From NCBI GenBank assembly GCA_963763015.1, contig CAVXML010000007.1, forward strand, positions 558,001-622,000: 64,000 bases of DNA, read 5' to 3'. The position numbers were made by a program, and so were the translations under genes. Below are positions 16,991 through 26,304 of the stretch, in pieces. Position 1 is the stretch's first letter. The number at the start of each line of letters is the position of its first letter. Source of the DNA: Fodinibacter sp963763015 (GTDB taxonomy: Bacteria > Actinomycetota > Actinomycetes > Actinomycetales > Dermatophilaceae). The notes beneath the pieces are model-generated. The model was not told where the DNA came from. It saw only the letters and a list, made by a program, of their open reading frames with translations, and searched no databases.

Positions 16991-17049
16991 CGGCTGTCGC
17001 TGCACCGTGCCCTCGGCTGTCGCTGCGTGGTGCTGGCGGCTGTCGCTGC
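16991..17049. repeat. Three direct repeats of CGGCTGTCGCTGC, 23-bp period
   Basis: The 13-mer starts at 16991, 17014 and 17037, exactly 23 bases apart (about two helical turns). It lies 42-100 bases upstream of folD. Regular phasing suggests protein binding on one DNA face, but no known operator is recognised. Confidence 0.75.
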
Positions 17050-17090
17050 GCCGCTCGGGCGTTCCCACGGCGCGTGGAAGAATCGGTCGC

Positions 17091-17990
17091 GTGACTGCGA
17101 CCACGTTGGACGGCAAGGCGATTCTCGCCACCATCAAGCACGAGCTGACGCTCCGCGTGGCCGCGCTGCGCGAGCGTGGTGTCGTCCCGGGCCTCGGCAC
17201 GGTCCTCGTCGGGGACGACCCCGGCAGCCACTGGTACGTCGGAGCAAAGCACCGCGACTGCGCCGAGATCGGCATCACCAGCCTGCGCCACGACCTGCCC
17301 GCGGGGACCTCGCAGGACGAGGTTCTCGCCGTCGTGAGCGAGCTCAACGCCGACCCTGCGTGCACCGGGTTCATCGTGCAACAGCCGACGGGACTCGACG
17401 AGAATGCCATCCTGTCGGCGGTCGACCCGGCCAAGGACGTCGACGGCCTGCACCCGACCAACCTGGGCTGGCTGGTGCTCGGGCGCCCGGCACCGCTGCC
17501 CTGCACGCCCGTCGGGTGCATCGAGCTGCTCCGGCGGTACGACGTGCCGATCGCCGGCGCGAAGGTCGTCGTCGTGGGCCGCGGCATCACTGTCGGGCGG
17601 CCGCTTGGCCTTCTCCTCACCCGCAAGTCGGAGAATGCCACAGTCACGCTCTGCCACACCGGGACCCGCGACCTGGCCGCCGAGGTTCGCCGGGCCGACA
17701 TCGTCGTCGCGGCGGCAGGAGTGCCCGGCATCATCACGGCCGACATGGTCAGGCCGGGGGCGGCCGTGCTCGACGTCGGCGTCTCACGGGTGCTGGACGA
17801 GTCGACCGGCCGGGCGGTCGTCGCCGGCGACGTGGCCCCGGGCGTCTGGGAGGTCGCGGGTTTCGTGAGCCCGAACCCCGGAGGGGTCGGCCCGATGACC
17901 CGGGCCATGCTGCTCTCCAACGTTGTGGATGCCGCGGAGCGCCTGGCCGCAGCGCGGCCGCCGGTCGGCGCTTCGGCGGGCGGCGCGTGA
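17091..17990 (+). CDS. folD: Methylenetetrahydrofolate dehydrogenase/cyclohydrolase FolD
   Basis: 299 residues. Interconverts 5,10-methylene- and 10-formyl-tetrahydrofolate with NADP. YVGAKHRDCAEIGI holds the catalytic Tyr and Lys, PAKDVDGLHPTN and PCTPVGCIELL line the folate site, and VVVGRGITVGRPL binds NADP. The usual VQLPLP motif reads VQQPTG, an unusual change. GTG 17091 is supported by length and the -10 box; the open frame upstream runs into repeats. The stop overlaps the antiporter start (GTGA). Confidence 0.92.
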   Translation: MTATTLDGKAILATIKHELTLRVAALRERGVVPGLGTVLVGDDPGSHWYVGAKHRDCAEIGITSLRHDLPAGTSQDEVLAVVSELNADPACTGFIVQQPTGLDENAILSAVDPAKDVDGLHPTNLGWLVLGRPAPLPCTPVGCIELLRRYDVPIAGAKVVVVGRGITVGRPLGLLLTRKSENATVTLCHTGTRDLAAEVRRADIVVAAAGVPGIITADMVRPGAAVLDVGVSRVLDESTGRAVVAGDVAPGVWEVAGFVSPNPGGVGPMTRAMLLSNVVDAAERLAAARPPVGASAGGA

Positions 17991-19087
17991 GCTCACCTGG
18001 GTCGCGCCGCGGCACCGTGCTGTGGCGTGCCGCTCCGATCGTCGCCGTCGTGGCCCTGGCGGCCACGTGGGGCCGCGACATCGGCGTCGGTGTCGTCGTG
18101 GTGGTCGCGCTCCTGCTGGCCGGCGCCGTGCTCGCCGCCGTCCACCACGCGGAGGTCGTCGCCCTTCGGGTGGGGGAGCCCTTCGGCTCACTCGTGCTCG
18201 CCGTCGCGGTCACCGTCATCGAGGTCGCGCTCATCGTGACCCTCATGCTCTCCGGCGGTGACGAGGCGGCGACCCTGGCCCGCGAGACCGTCTTCGCCGC
18301 GGTGATGATCACCGTCAACGGCATCCTCGGTCTGTCGCTGCTCCTCGGGGCTCGCAGCCACGGCACGGTCCGTTTCAACGCCGAGGGCACCGGCGGGGCG
18401 CTGGCGACCGTGGCCACGCTGGCCACGGTCTGCCTCGTGCTTCCCACGGTGACGCGAGGGGTGCCAGGCCCGGAGTTCACGCCAGGGCAGCTGGCCTTCG
18501 CCGCGGTGGCGTCGCTGGCGCTCTACCTCGCCTTCGTCGTCACCCAGACCGTGCGGCACCGCGACTTCTTCCTGCCCGTCAGCCGTGAGGGACGGCCGCT
18601 CCCCGAGGACGAGCACGCCGACCCGCCGACCACCCGCGAGGCGCAGGTCTCCCTGGTCTTCCTCGTCGTCTCGCTCGTGGCGGTCGTCGGCCTGGCGAAG
18701 ATCGAGGCGCCGGCCATCGAGGACGGTGTGCTCGCCGCGGGTCTGCCGGTCTCCTTCGTGGGCGTCGTCATCGCGCTGCTCGTGCTCCTGCCGGAGACGC
18801 TCGCCGCCGCCAACGCCGCTCGCCGCGAGCGGGTGCAGACCTCGCTCAACCTGGCCTTGGGGTCGGCCATGGCGAGCATCGGACTGACGATCCCCACGCT
18901 CGCGGTGGCGTCGATCTGGATCCCCACGCCGCTGCAGCTCGGCCTGGGTGCGACGCAGATCGTGCTGCTGGCGATCACCGTCGTGGTCGGCGTCCTCACG
19001 GTCGTGCCGGGCCGCGCCACCCGGCTCCAGGCGAGCGTGCACCTCACCCTGTTCGCGGCGTTCCTGTTCCTCGCGATGTCCCCCTGA
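17987..19087 (+). CDS. chaA: ChaA-type cation/proton (Ca2+/H+) antiporter
   Basis: 366 residues and about ten to eleven membrane segments, the size of E. coli ChaA. The two internal repeats of the Ca/cation antiporter family are visible: AVTVIEVALIVTLMLSGG and VALLVLLPETLAAANAAR-like segment (IALLVLLPETLAAANAAR), each with the acidic residue that binds cation. It would export Ca2+, Na+ or K+ in exchange for protons at the cell membrane. GTG 17987 overlaps the folD stop by four bases, suggesting co-transcription though no functional link is known. Confidence 0.85.
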   Translation: MSSPGSRRGTVLWRAAPIVAVVALAATWGRDIGVGVVVVVALLLAGAVLAAVHHAEVVALRVGEPFGSLVLAVAVTVIEVALIVTLMLSGGDEAATLARETVFAAVMITVNGILGLSLLLGARSHGTVRFNAEGTGGALATVATLATVCLVLPTVTRGVPGPEFTPGQLAFAAVASLALYLAFVVTQTVRHRDFFLPVSREGRPLPEDEHADPPTTREAQVSLVFLVVSLVAVVGLAKIEAPAIEDGVLAAGLPVSFVGVVIALLVLLPETLAAANAARRERVQTSLNLALGSAMASIGLTIPTLAVASIWIPTPLQLGLGATQIVLLAITVVVGVLTVVPGRATRLQASVHLTLFAAFLFLAMSP

Positions 19088-19090
19088 CCG

Positions 19091-19171
19091 CTCCCCGACT
19101 TCGTCTGTCAGACGGTTGCCGACACGCCGCGAAGACGGCGTATGGGCACCGATCTGACAGACGAAGTCGGG
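19091..19171. repeat. Inverted-repeat element (CCCCGACTTCGTCTGTC family), copy 1
   Basis: Arms CCCGACTTCGTCTGTCAGA (19094-19112) and TCTGACAGACGAAGTCGGG (19153-19171) are perfect 19-bp inverted copies. A second element occurs at 33834-33916 with its centre in opposite orientation. This copy lies between the convergent antiporter and mdh genes and may serve as a two-way terminator. Confidence 0.85.
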
Positions 19172-19176
19172 AATGC

Positions 19177-20166
19177 TCAGATGAGGTTGAGTGCCTTGAC
19201 CGCGTCGCGCTCCTCCACGAGCTCGGCGACCGAGGCGTCGATCCGCCCGCGCGAGAAGTCGTCGATGTCGAGCCCCTGCACGATCTCCCACCGGCCGTTG
19301 TGCACGGTCACCGGGAACGAGGAGATGACCCCCTCCTGCACGCCGTACGAGCCGTCGGAGCGCACGGCCATCGACACCCAGTCGCCCTCGGGCGTGCCCT
19401 GAACCCACGTGCGGGCGTGGTCGATGGTGGCCGAGGCTGCGGAGGCGGCAGACGACGCCCCACGAGCCTCGATGATGGCCGCGCCACGCTTCGCGACGGT
19501 CGGGATGAAGGTCTTCTCGAGCCAGTCCTGGTCACCGACGGCCTCGGCGGCGTTGCGACCACCGACCTCGGCGTGGAACAGGTCGGGGTACTGCGTCGCG
19601 GAGTGGTTGCCCCAGATCGTCATCCTGCGGATCTCGGTCACCGGGACCGCCAGCTTCGCGGCGAGCTGCGAGATCGCCCGGTTGTGGTCGAGTCGGGTCA
19701 GCGCCGAGAAGCGCTCGGTCGGGATGTCAGGAGCGTTCGACATCGCGATCAGCGCGTTGGTGTTCGCAGGGTTGCCTGTCACCGTGACCCTGACGTCGTC
19801 GGCCGCCACCTCGTTCAGCGCCTTGCCCTGCGGCGCGAAGATGCCGCCGTTGGCCTCGAGCAGGTCGCCGCGCTCCATGCCCGGCCCGCGCGGTCGGGCG
19901 CCGACGAGAAGGGCGAGGTTCACGCCGTCGAAGACTGTCCTGGCGTCGTCGCCGATCTGCACCCCGGCCAGCGTCGGGAAGGCGCAGTCGTCGAGCTCCA
20001 TGACGACACCCTCGAGGGCCTTCAGCGCCGGCGTGATCTCCAGGAGGCGCAGCTCCACCGGGGTGTCGGGGCCGAGCAGCGCACCGCTCGCGATGCGGAA
20101 CAGGAGGCTGTAGCCGATCTGGCCGGCGGCGCCGGTGACGGCCACCTTCACGGGCGTGCTGCTCAC
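19177..20166 (-). CDS. mdh: Malate dehydrogenase
   Basis: 329 residues. Oxidises malate to oxaloacetate with NAD in the TCA cycle. GAAGQIGYSLLFRIASG binds NAD, RLDHNRAISQLA carries the substrate Arg and Asp, and WGNHSATQYPD the catalytic His. The pattern is that of the actinobacterial/cytosolic-type enzyme. GTG 20166 has GAAGGGG about seven bases upstream. It is monocistronic, divergent from the ceramidase-like gene and convergent with the antiporter. Confidence 0.96.
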   Translation of the reverse strand: MSSTPVKVAVTGAAGQIGYSLLFRIASGALLGPDTPVELRLLEITPALKALEGVVMELDDCAFPTLAGVQIGDDARTVFDGVNLALLVGARPRGPGMERGDLLEANGGIFAPQGKALNEVAADDVRVTVTGNPANTNALIAMSNAPDIPTERFSALTRLDHNRAISQLAAKLAVPVTEIRRMTIWGNHSATQYPDLFHAEVGGRNAAEAVGDQDWLEKTFIPTVAKRGAAIIEARGASSAASAASATIDHARTWVQGTPEGDWVSMAVRSDGSYGVQEGVISSFPVTVHNGRWEIVQGLDIDDFSRGRIDASVAELVEERDAVKALNLI

Positions 20167-20262
20167 GGTGTACCCCTTCGGACGCAGGTGCGGAGATGTC
20201 GCTCTCGACGCTATCAGCGCCCGGCATGGCGCCGTACCGGGCCGTGTGGTGAGGTGGCGGAC

Positions 20263-21123
20263 GTGCCGACGACGTCGCCGAACGGGCGGGACCTGCGGCC
20301 GCTCGCGGTCGCAACGGCCACGGCCGTGGTGTCACTCGCCCTCGTCCTCGCCGCTGCGCGCTGGGGGTGGCTCGGCGACGACGTCGGCCGCGGCGGCGGT
20401 TTCTGCGAGGCAGCGAGGTCCGGCTGGATCCGCCAGCCGGCGAACACGTGGAGCAACCTCGCCTTCGTCGTCGCAGGGCTGTGCGTCGCCTGGTACGCCA
20501 CCGACCGTGTCCGCCTGGGTCTGACCCTGGGCGCCCATCCCGCCCTCGCGACGGCATACGCCGTGCTCGTCGTGCTGCTCGGTCCGGGAAGCATGGCCAT
20601 GCACGCGACGCAGACCGATCTCGGCGGACATGTCGACCTGTTGAGCATGTACCTCCTGTCGGGGTTCGCCGTCGCCTACGCGCTCATGCGCTGGACGCGG
20701 CGTGGCCCCGGGACGCTCCTGGCCGTCTTCGCACTCGCCGTCGCCGCCGGCATGCTCGTCCACCTGCGGGGCGGCTCGGTGCCCCTGCTGGGACACCCGG
20801 GCAACGCGGCGTTCGGCGTGCAGCTGGTGACGGCCATCGGCCTCGAGGTCGCGCTGCTGCGTCGGCGCTCGCCACGGCAGGACCTGCGGTTCGGCCTCGC
20901 GTCGATCGGGGTCCTCGCCGTGGCGTTCGCGATCTGGACGACCGGCCAGGAGGGCCACCCCTGGTGCGATCCCGACACCCTCCTGCAACACCACGCGGCG
21001 TGGCACGTGCTGTGCGCCGTGGCCGCCTACCTGTTGTTCCGGCACTACGCCGCGGAGCGGGCCGTGGCCCTACCGGATGCCGTCAACGCGCCGGCCGCGA
21101 CGGACCCCGCCCACCAGCGCTGA
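20263..21123 (+). CDS. Ceramidase-like (PF05875-type) integral membrane protein
   Basis: 286 residues, about seven membrane helices. FCEAARSGWIRQPANTWSNL near the N terminus, MHATQTDLGGHVDLLSMYL in the middle and LLQHHAAWHVLCAVAAYLLF at the C terminus supply the conserved Glu/His/Asp/Ser/His set of the CREST superfamily to which alkaline ceramidases belong. These are Zn-dependent membrane hydrolases; the bacterial substrate is unknown, and ceramide is unlikely in an actinobacterium. GTG 20263 has GAGGTGG five bases upstream. Confidence 0.75.
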   Translation: MPTTSPNGRDLRPLAVATATAVVSLALVLAAARWGWLGDDVGRGGGFCEAARSGWIRQPANTWSNLAFVVAGLCVAWYATDRVRLGLTLGAHPALATAYAVLVVLLGPGSMAMHATQTDLGGHVDLLSMYLLSGFAVAYALMRWTRRGPGTLLAVFALAVAAGMLVHLRGGSVPLLGHPGNAAFGVQLVTAIGLEVALLRRRSPRQDLRFGLASIGVLAVAFAIWTTGQEGHPWCDPDTLLQHHAAWHVLCAVAAYLLFRHYAAERAVALPDAVNAPAATDPAHQR

Positions 21124-21180
21124 GCGGGGTCCGTGGTCGCCGAGGTGCCGAGCCGGGTTGCAGGGGCCGTCGGGGTCGGG

Positions 21181-21996
21181 TCAGCGGGGGGCGTCCGGGT
21201 CGACACCCTCGGCGACACCGACGTCCTCGGGTTCGATCTCGCCGGAGATGTCGCGGTCACGCCGGTCGACGCCGGTGATGAGGTGGAACGTGGCACCCGC
21301 GATAGCGGCGCCGAGGATCGGGGCCAGCCAGAAGAGCCACAGCTGTCCGGGCGCCCCGTCCCCGTTGAAGAACGCCACTCCGGTCGAGCGCGCCGGGTTC
21401 ACCGAGGTGTTGGAGATCGGGATGGAGATGAGGTGGATGAGAGTCAGGCCGAGGCCGATCGCCAGTGGTGCGAACCCTTGGGGCGCGCGAGAGTCGGTAG
21501 TCCCGAGAATGATGTAGAGGAAGACGGCGGTGAGCAGCACCTCGGCCACGAGAACGGCGACGAGGCCGTAGCCGCCGGGCGAGTTGTCGCCGTAGCCGTT
21601 GGCGGCCATGTTGCCGGAGGCCTCGAATCCCGGTCGCCCGCGGGCTATTCCCCAGATCGCGAGACCGGCGAGGAGGCCTCCGACGACCTGAGTGACCACG
21701 TATGAGGGCACATCCTTCCAGTCGAAGCGCTTCGCCACGGCGACACCGATGGTGACCGCGGGGTTGAAGTGCGCACCGGAGATGTGGCCAACGGCGTAGG
21801 CCATGGTCATCACGGTCAGGCCGAAGGCCAACGCGACCCCGAGAAAGCCGACGCCAAGTTGCACGCTCTGACCGGCGACGACATTGGGGGCGAGAAAGGT
21901 GGCGGTGAACACGGCGGTACCTGCACCACCAAACACGAGCCAGAAGGTGCCGAGGAACTCCGCGCCAAGGCGCTGGAACATCGTGGGTGTTCTCAT
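21181..21996 (-). CDS. aqpZ: Aquaporin Z-like water channel
   Basis: 271 residues, six membrane helices and two NPA loops: GAHFNPAVTIG and TSVNPARSTG. The tight aromatic/Arg pore residues and AEFLGTFWLVFGG start fit the water-selective AqpZ group over glycerol channels. Compared with AqpZ there is an extra hydrophilic loop (about 35 residues around GRPGFEASGNMAANGYGDNS) and an acidic C-terminal tail. ATG 21996 is chosen; ATG 22005 in frame would add three residues. Confidence 0.88.
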   Translation of the reverse strand: MRTPTMFQRLGAEFLGTFWLVFGGAGTAVFTATFLAPNVVAGQSVQLGVGFLGVALAFGLTVMTMAYAVGHISGAHFNPAVTIGVAVAKRFDWKDVPSYVVTQVVGGLLAGLAIWGIARGRPGFEASGNMAANGYGDNSPGGYGLVAVLVAEVLLTAVFLYIILGTTDSRAPQGFAPLAIGLGLTLIHLISIPISNTSVNPARSTGVAFFNGDGAPGQLWLFWLAPILGAAIAGATFHLITGVDRRDRDISGEIEPEDVGVAEGVDPDAPR

Positions 21997-22181
21997 GGTG
22001 CCCATTGTGCTGGGGCTCTCCACGTGTGCGCGCGGGGCGCGCCGGTCGATGGACGCCGCCGGGGGCGGCCGAGTGCGCCGGGGCGGCCGAGGCGCCGGCT
22101 CGATGCGGCTCGATGCGGCTCGACGCGGCACCTCGGTAGTTTGGGACCGCACCCCGCACCCGCAGATCCCCGGAGGCACGC

Positions 22182-22589
22182 ATGGACGACCACGGACCCG
22201 ACCCCTTCGTGACCGACATCGAGGCGGCGACCCTGGGCAACGACGCGTTCCGGGCCACCGTGTGGACCGGCGCCCATCTCCAGCTCACCGTCATGTGCCT
22301 GCAGCCCGCGGAGGACATCGGCCTCGAGGTCCACCACGACCGCGACCAGTTCCTGCGGGTGGAGCAGGGCTCGGGCCTGGTCGTGATGGGTCCGGCCCGG
22401 GACGACCTCGCCTTCCGCCGGCAGGTCGGCGACGACGACGTCGTGCTCGTGCCGGCGGGGTCGTGGCACAACGTCACCAACACCGGTGCCGGCCCGATGC
22501 GGCTGTACTCCATCTACGGCCCCGCCGAGCACCCGCACGGCACCGTTCACCAGACCAGGGCCGACGCCGACGCGGCCGAGCACGACTGA
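22182..22589 (+). CDS. Cupin-domain protein
   Basis: 135 residues forming one small cupin barrel. EVHHDRDQFLRVEQGSG is motif 1 (two His and Glu ligands) and DVVLVPAGSWHNVTNTG motif 2 (third His). The C terminus YGPAEHPHGTVHQTRADAD is typical of a common bacterial cupin subgroup of unknown function. Start ATG 22182 has GGAGG eight bases upstream (22172-22176 region), one of few clear ribosome sites here. Convergent with icd. Confidence 0.85.
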   Translation: MDDHGPDPFVTDIEAATLGNDAFRATVWTGAHLQLTVMCLQPAEDIGLEVHHDRDQFLRVEQGSGLVVMGPARDDLAFRRQVGDDDVVLVPAGSWHNVTNTGAGPMRLYSIYGPAEHPHGTVHQTRADADAAEHD

Positions 22590-22598
22590 ACGCCTTGC

Positions 22599-22621
22599 CG
22601 GATGCCGTGCCACGGCATCCG
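22599..22621. terminator. Palindromic hairpin between cupin and icd
   Basis: CGGATGCCGTG (22599-22609) and CACGGCATCCG (22611-22621) are perfect inverted copies around one base. The site lies between two convergent stops (22589 and 22632), so it probably ends transcription from both sides. It is built from the over-represented GGATGCC heptamer. Confidence 0.6.
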
Positions 22622-22631
22622 CTGTCGTGCC

Positions 22632-24842
22632 TCAGGCCAGCGTGGCGAGGACCCTGTTGAACGTACTGGAGGGGCGCATCACGGCAGAGGCCTTGGCCGG
22701 GTCGGGGCGGTAGTACCCGCCGATGTCGGTCGGTGAGCCCTGAACTGCGATCAGCTCGGCGTCGATGGCGTCGGCCTGGGCGGCGAGCTGCTCCGCGACC
22801 GGGCCGAAGGTGTCAGCGAGCCGAGCGTCCTCGGTCTGGGTGGCCAGCTCCCCGGCCCAGAAGCAGGCGAGCCAGAAGTGGCTCCCGCGGTTGTCGATCT
22901 GGCCGACGCGTCGTGCCGGGGACTTGTTCTCCTCGAGCAGGCGCTCGGTGGCGCGGTCGAGGGCCTCACCCAGCACCCCGGCCCGCGCGTTGCCGTTGTC
23001 GGCCTCGTGCCGGAAGCTCTCCGCGAGGGCGAGGAACTCCCCGAGGCTGTCCCACCGCAGGTAGTTCTCCTTCACGAGCTGCTGCACGTGCTTGGGGGCG
23101 GAGCCACCCGCACCGGTCTCGAACAGCCCGCCACCGTTCATCAGCGGCACGACGGACAGCATCTTCGCGCTGGTGCCGAGCTCGAGGATGGGGAAGAGGT
23201 CGGTGTTGTAGTCGCGCAGCACGTTGCCCGTCACCGAGATGGTGTCCTCGCCGCGGCGGATGCGCTCGACCGAGAGCTTGGCGGCCTCCACGGGCGAGAG
23301 GATCCGCAGGTCGAGCCCGTCGGTGTCGTGCTCGGCCAGGTAGGTCTCGACCTTGGCGATGAGGTTGCGGTCGTGGGCCCTGCTCTCGTCGAGCCAGAAC
23401 ACGGCTGGGGTCCTCGAGGCGCGGGCCCTCGTGACCGCCAGCTTGACCCAGTCCCGGACGGGGGCGTCCTTGGTCTGGCAGGCACGCCAGATGTCGCCCG
23501 GCTCGACGTCGTGCGCCATGAGGACCTCGCCGGCGGCGTCGACGACCTCCACCCGGCCCGCCGCCGTCATCTCGAAGGTCTTGTCGTGGCTGCCGTACTC
23601 CTCTGCCTTCTGGGCCATGAGGCCGACATTGGGGACCGAGCCCATCGTCGTGGGGTCGAACGCACCGTGGGCTCGGCAGTCGTCGAGCACCGCCTGGTAG
23701 ATGCCGGCGTACGAGCTGTCGGGAATCACCGCAAGGGTGTCGTGCTCCTTGCCGTCGGGCCCCCACATGTGTCCGGAGGTGCGGATCATGGCCGGCATGG
23801 ACGCGTCGACGATCACGTCGCTGGGGACGTGCAGGTTCGTGATGCCGCGGTCCGAGTCCACCATGGCGAGCCGGGGTCCCTCCGCCAGGCCCGCGTCGAT
23901 GGCCGCCGCGATCTCGGCACCGTTGGGCAGCGCGGAGAGACCGTCGAGGATGCCGCCCAGACCGTTGTTCGGCGAGAGGCCCGCGGCGTCGAGGTCGGTG
24001 CCGTAGCGCTCGAAGACGTCGGGGAGGAAGGCGCGCACGACGTGGCCGAAGATGATCGGGTCGCTCACCTTCATCATCGTGGCTTTGAGGTGCACGGAGA
24101 ACAGCACGTCCTCCGCCTTGGCGCGGGCGATCTGCTCGCGGAGGAAGGCGTCGAGCGCCGCCGCGCGCATCACGGTGGCGTCGATTACCTCGCCCTCGAG
24201 GACCGTCAGGCCGTCCTTGAGGACGGTGGTGCCGCCGTCGGCGGCGACGTGACGGATCGTGAGCGTGTCGTCGCCGCCCAGCACCACGGACTGCTCGTTG
24301 GAGCGGAAGTCGTCGTGCCCCATGGTGGCCACGTTGGTCTTGCTGTCGGCGCTCCAGGCGCCCATCGAGTGGGGGTGCTTGCGGGCGTAGTTCTTCACTG
24401 CGGCTGGGGCTCGTCGGTCCGAGTTGCCCTCGCGCAGAACGGGGTTCACCGCGCTGCCCTTGACGCGGTCGTACCGTGCCCGGATGTCGCGCTCCTCGTC
24501 CGTCTGCGGGTCGTCGGGGTAGTCGGGGACCGCGTACCCCTGGCTCTGCAGCTCCGCGATGGCGGCCTTGAGCTGCGGCATGGAGGCGGAGATGTTGGGC
24601 AGCTTGATGATGTTGGCGTCGGGAGTCGTGGCGAGCTGTCCGAGCTCGGCGAGCGCGTCGCCGATGCGCTGCTCGTCGGTGAGGTGCTCGGGGAAGAGCG
24701 CCAGGATGCGGCCGGCGAGGGAGATGTCCCGGGTCTCGACGTCGACGCCGGCCGATGACGCGAAGGCCTGCACGACCGGCAGGAACGAGTAGGTCGCCAG
24801 CATCGGAGCCTCGTCGGTGAGCGTGTACATGATGGTGGCCAT
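22632..24842 (-). CDS. icd: Isocitrate dehydrogenase, NADP-dependent, monomeric type
   Basis: 736 residues, the size of the monomeric (type II) enzyme. MATIMYTLTDEAPMLATYS is the characteristic start, and KTNVATMGHDDFRSNEQ, KLPNISASMPQLKAA and the CTINGNVLRDYNTDLFPI-like SVTGNVLRDYNTDLFPI block are family signatures. It makes 2-oxoglutarate and NADPH from isocitrate. Complete, single gene; upstream of its start is the 80-bp repeat copy and the galK end. Confidence 0.96.
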   Translation of the reverse strand: MATIMYTLTDEAPMLATYSFLPVVQAFASSAGVDVETRDISLAGRILALFPEHLTDEQRIGDALAELGQLATTPDANIIKLPNISASMPQLKAAIAELQSQGYAVPDYPDDPQTDEERDIRARYDRVKGSAVNPVLREGNSDRRAPAAVKNYARKHPHSMGAWSADSKTNVATMGHDDFRSNEQSVVLGGDDTLTIRHVAADGGTTVLKDGLTVLEGEVIDATVMRAAALDAFLREQIARAKAEDVLFSVHLKATMMKVSDPIIFGHVVRAFLPDVFERYGTDLDAAGLSPNNGLGGILDGLSALPNGAEIAAAIDAGLAEGPRLAMVDSDRGITNLHVPSDVIVDASMPAMIRTSGHMWGPDGKEHDTLAVIPDSSYAGIYQAVLDDCRAHGAFDPTTMGSVPNVGLMAQKAEEYGSHDKTFEMTAAGRVEVVDAAGEVLMAHDVEPGDIWRACQTKDAPVRDWVKLAVTRARASRTPAVFWLDESRAHDRNLIAKVETYLAEHDTDGLDLRILSPVEAAKLSVERIRRGEDTISVTGNVLRDYNTDLFPILELGTSAKMLSVVPLMNGGGLFETGAGGSAPKHVQQLVKENYLRWDSLGEFLALAESFRHEADNGNARAGVLGEALDRATERLLEENKSPARRVGQIDNRGSHFWLACFWAGELATQTEDARLADTFGPVAEQLAAQADAIDAELIAVQGSPTDIGGYYRPDPAKASAVMRPSSTFNRVLATLA

Positions 24843-24944
24843 GGGTCATCTCCGGTGATGTCGGCGGGGTGGGGACGCTGGTCGTCAGGCTATCGAAGGT
24901 GGGCGGGCGGTCGTGCGCTCACGACGGCCTGTGACCGCCGACGC

Positions 24945-25024
24945 AACCTCTGCTAGCAGACCTTGGGTCAATACCCACACGGTGCACCATGTGGGTACGA
25001 ACCCACGCTCTGCTAGCAGAGGTT
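24945..25024. repeat. 80-bp inverted-repeat element, intergenic copy
   Basis: Left arm AACCTCTGCTAGCAG (24945-24959) and right arm CTCTGCTAGCAGAGGTT (25008-25024). An inner hairpin ACCCACA/TGTGGGT surrounds the centre. Same length and arms as the copy in allH at 13151-13230. It lies 17 bases past the galK stop. Confidence 0.85.
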
Positions 25025-25041
25025 CGGGTGCGGAGGCGGGG

Positions 25042-26262
<1,221 letters not shown>

Positions 26263-26269
26263 GCGGCGA

Positions 26270-26275
26270 AGTCTA
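26270..26275 (-). promoter_or_regulatory. -10 box (TAGACT) of galK
   Basis: Minus-strand TAGACT lies seven bases before the galK ATG. The galK-trpS divergent gap is only 42 bases, with a matching trpS hexamer (CAGAAT) at 26292-26297, seven bases before ATG 26305. Confidence 0.5.
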
Positions 26276-26304
26276 GGAGAGCGTCCCCTGACAGAATGTG
26301 CTCC

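Larger units (their letters stand above)
16748..17090. other. Intergenic region holding an inverted repeat and three 23-bp direct repeats
   Basis: These 343 bases separate the fusion gene and folD and have no convincing gene. They contain a 54-bp inverted-repeat element (16916-16969), three copies of a 13-mer at 23-bp spacing (16991-17049) and a -10-like AAGAAT at 17078-17083, seven bases before the folD GTG. Confidence 0.7.

Noticed and set aside
16991..17049. Repeats considered as a CRISPR array
   Set aside because: The 13-base repeat and 10-base spacers are far too short, and no cas genes are present.
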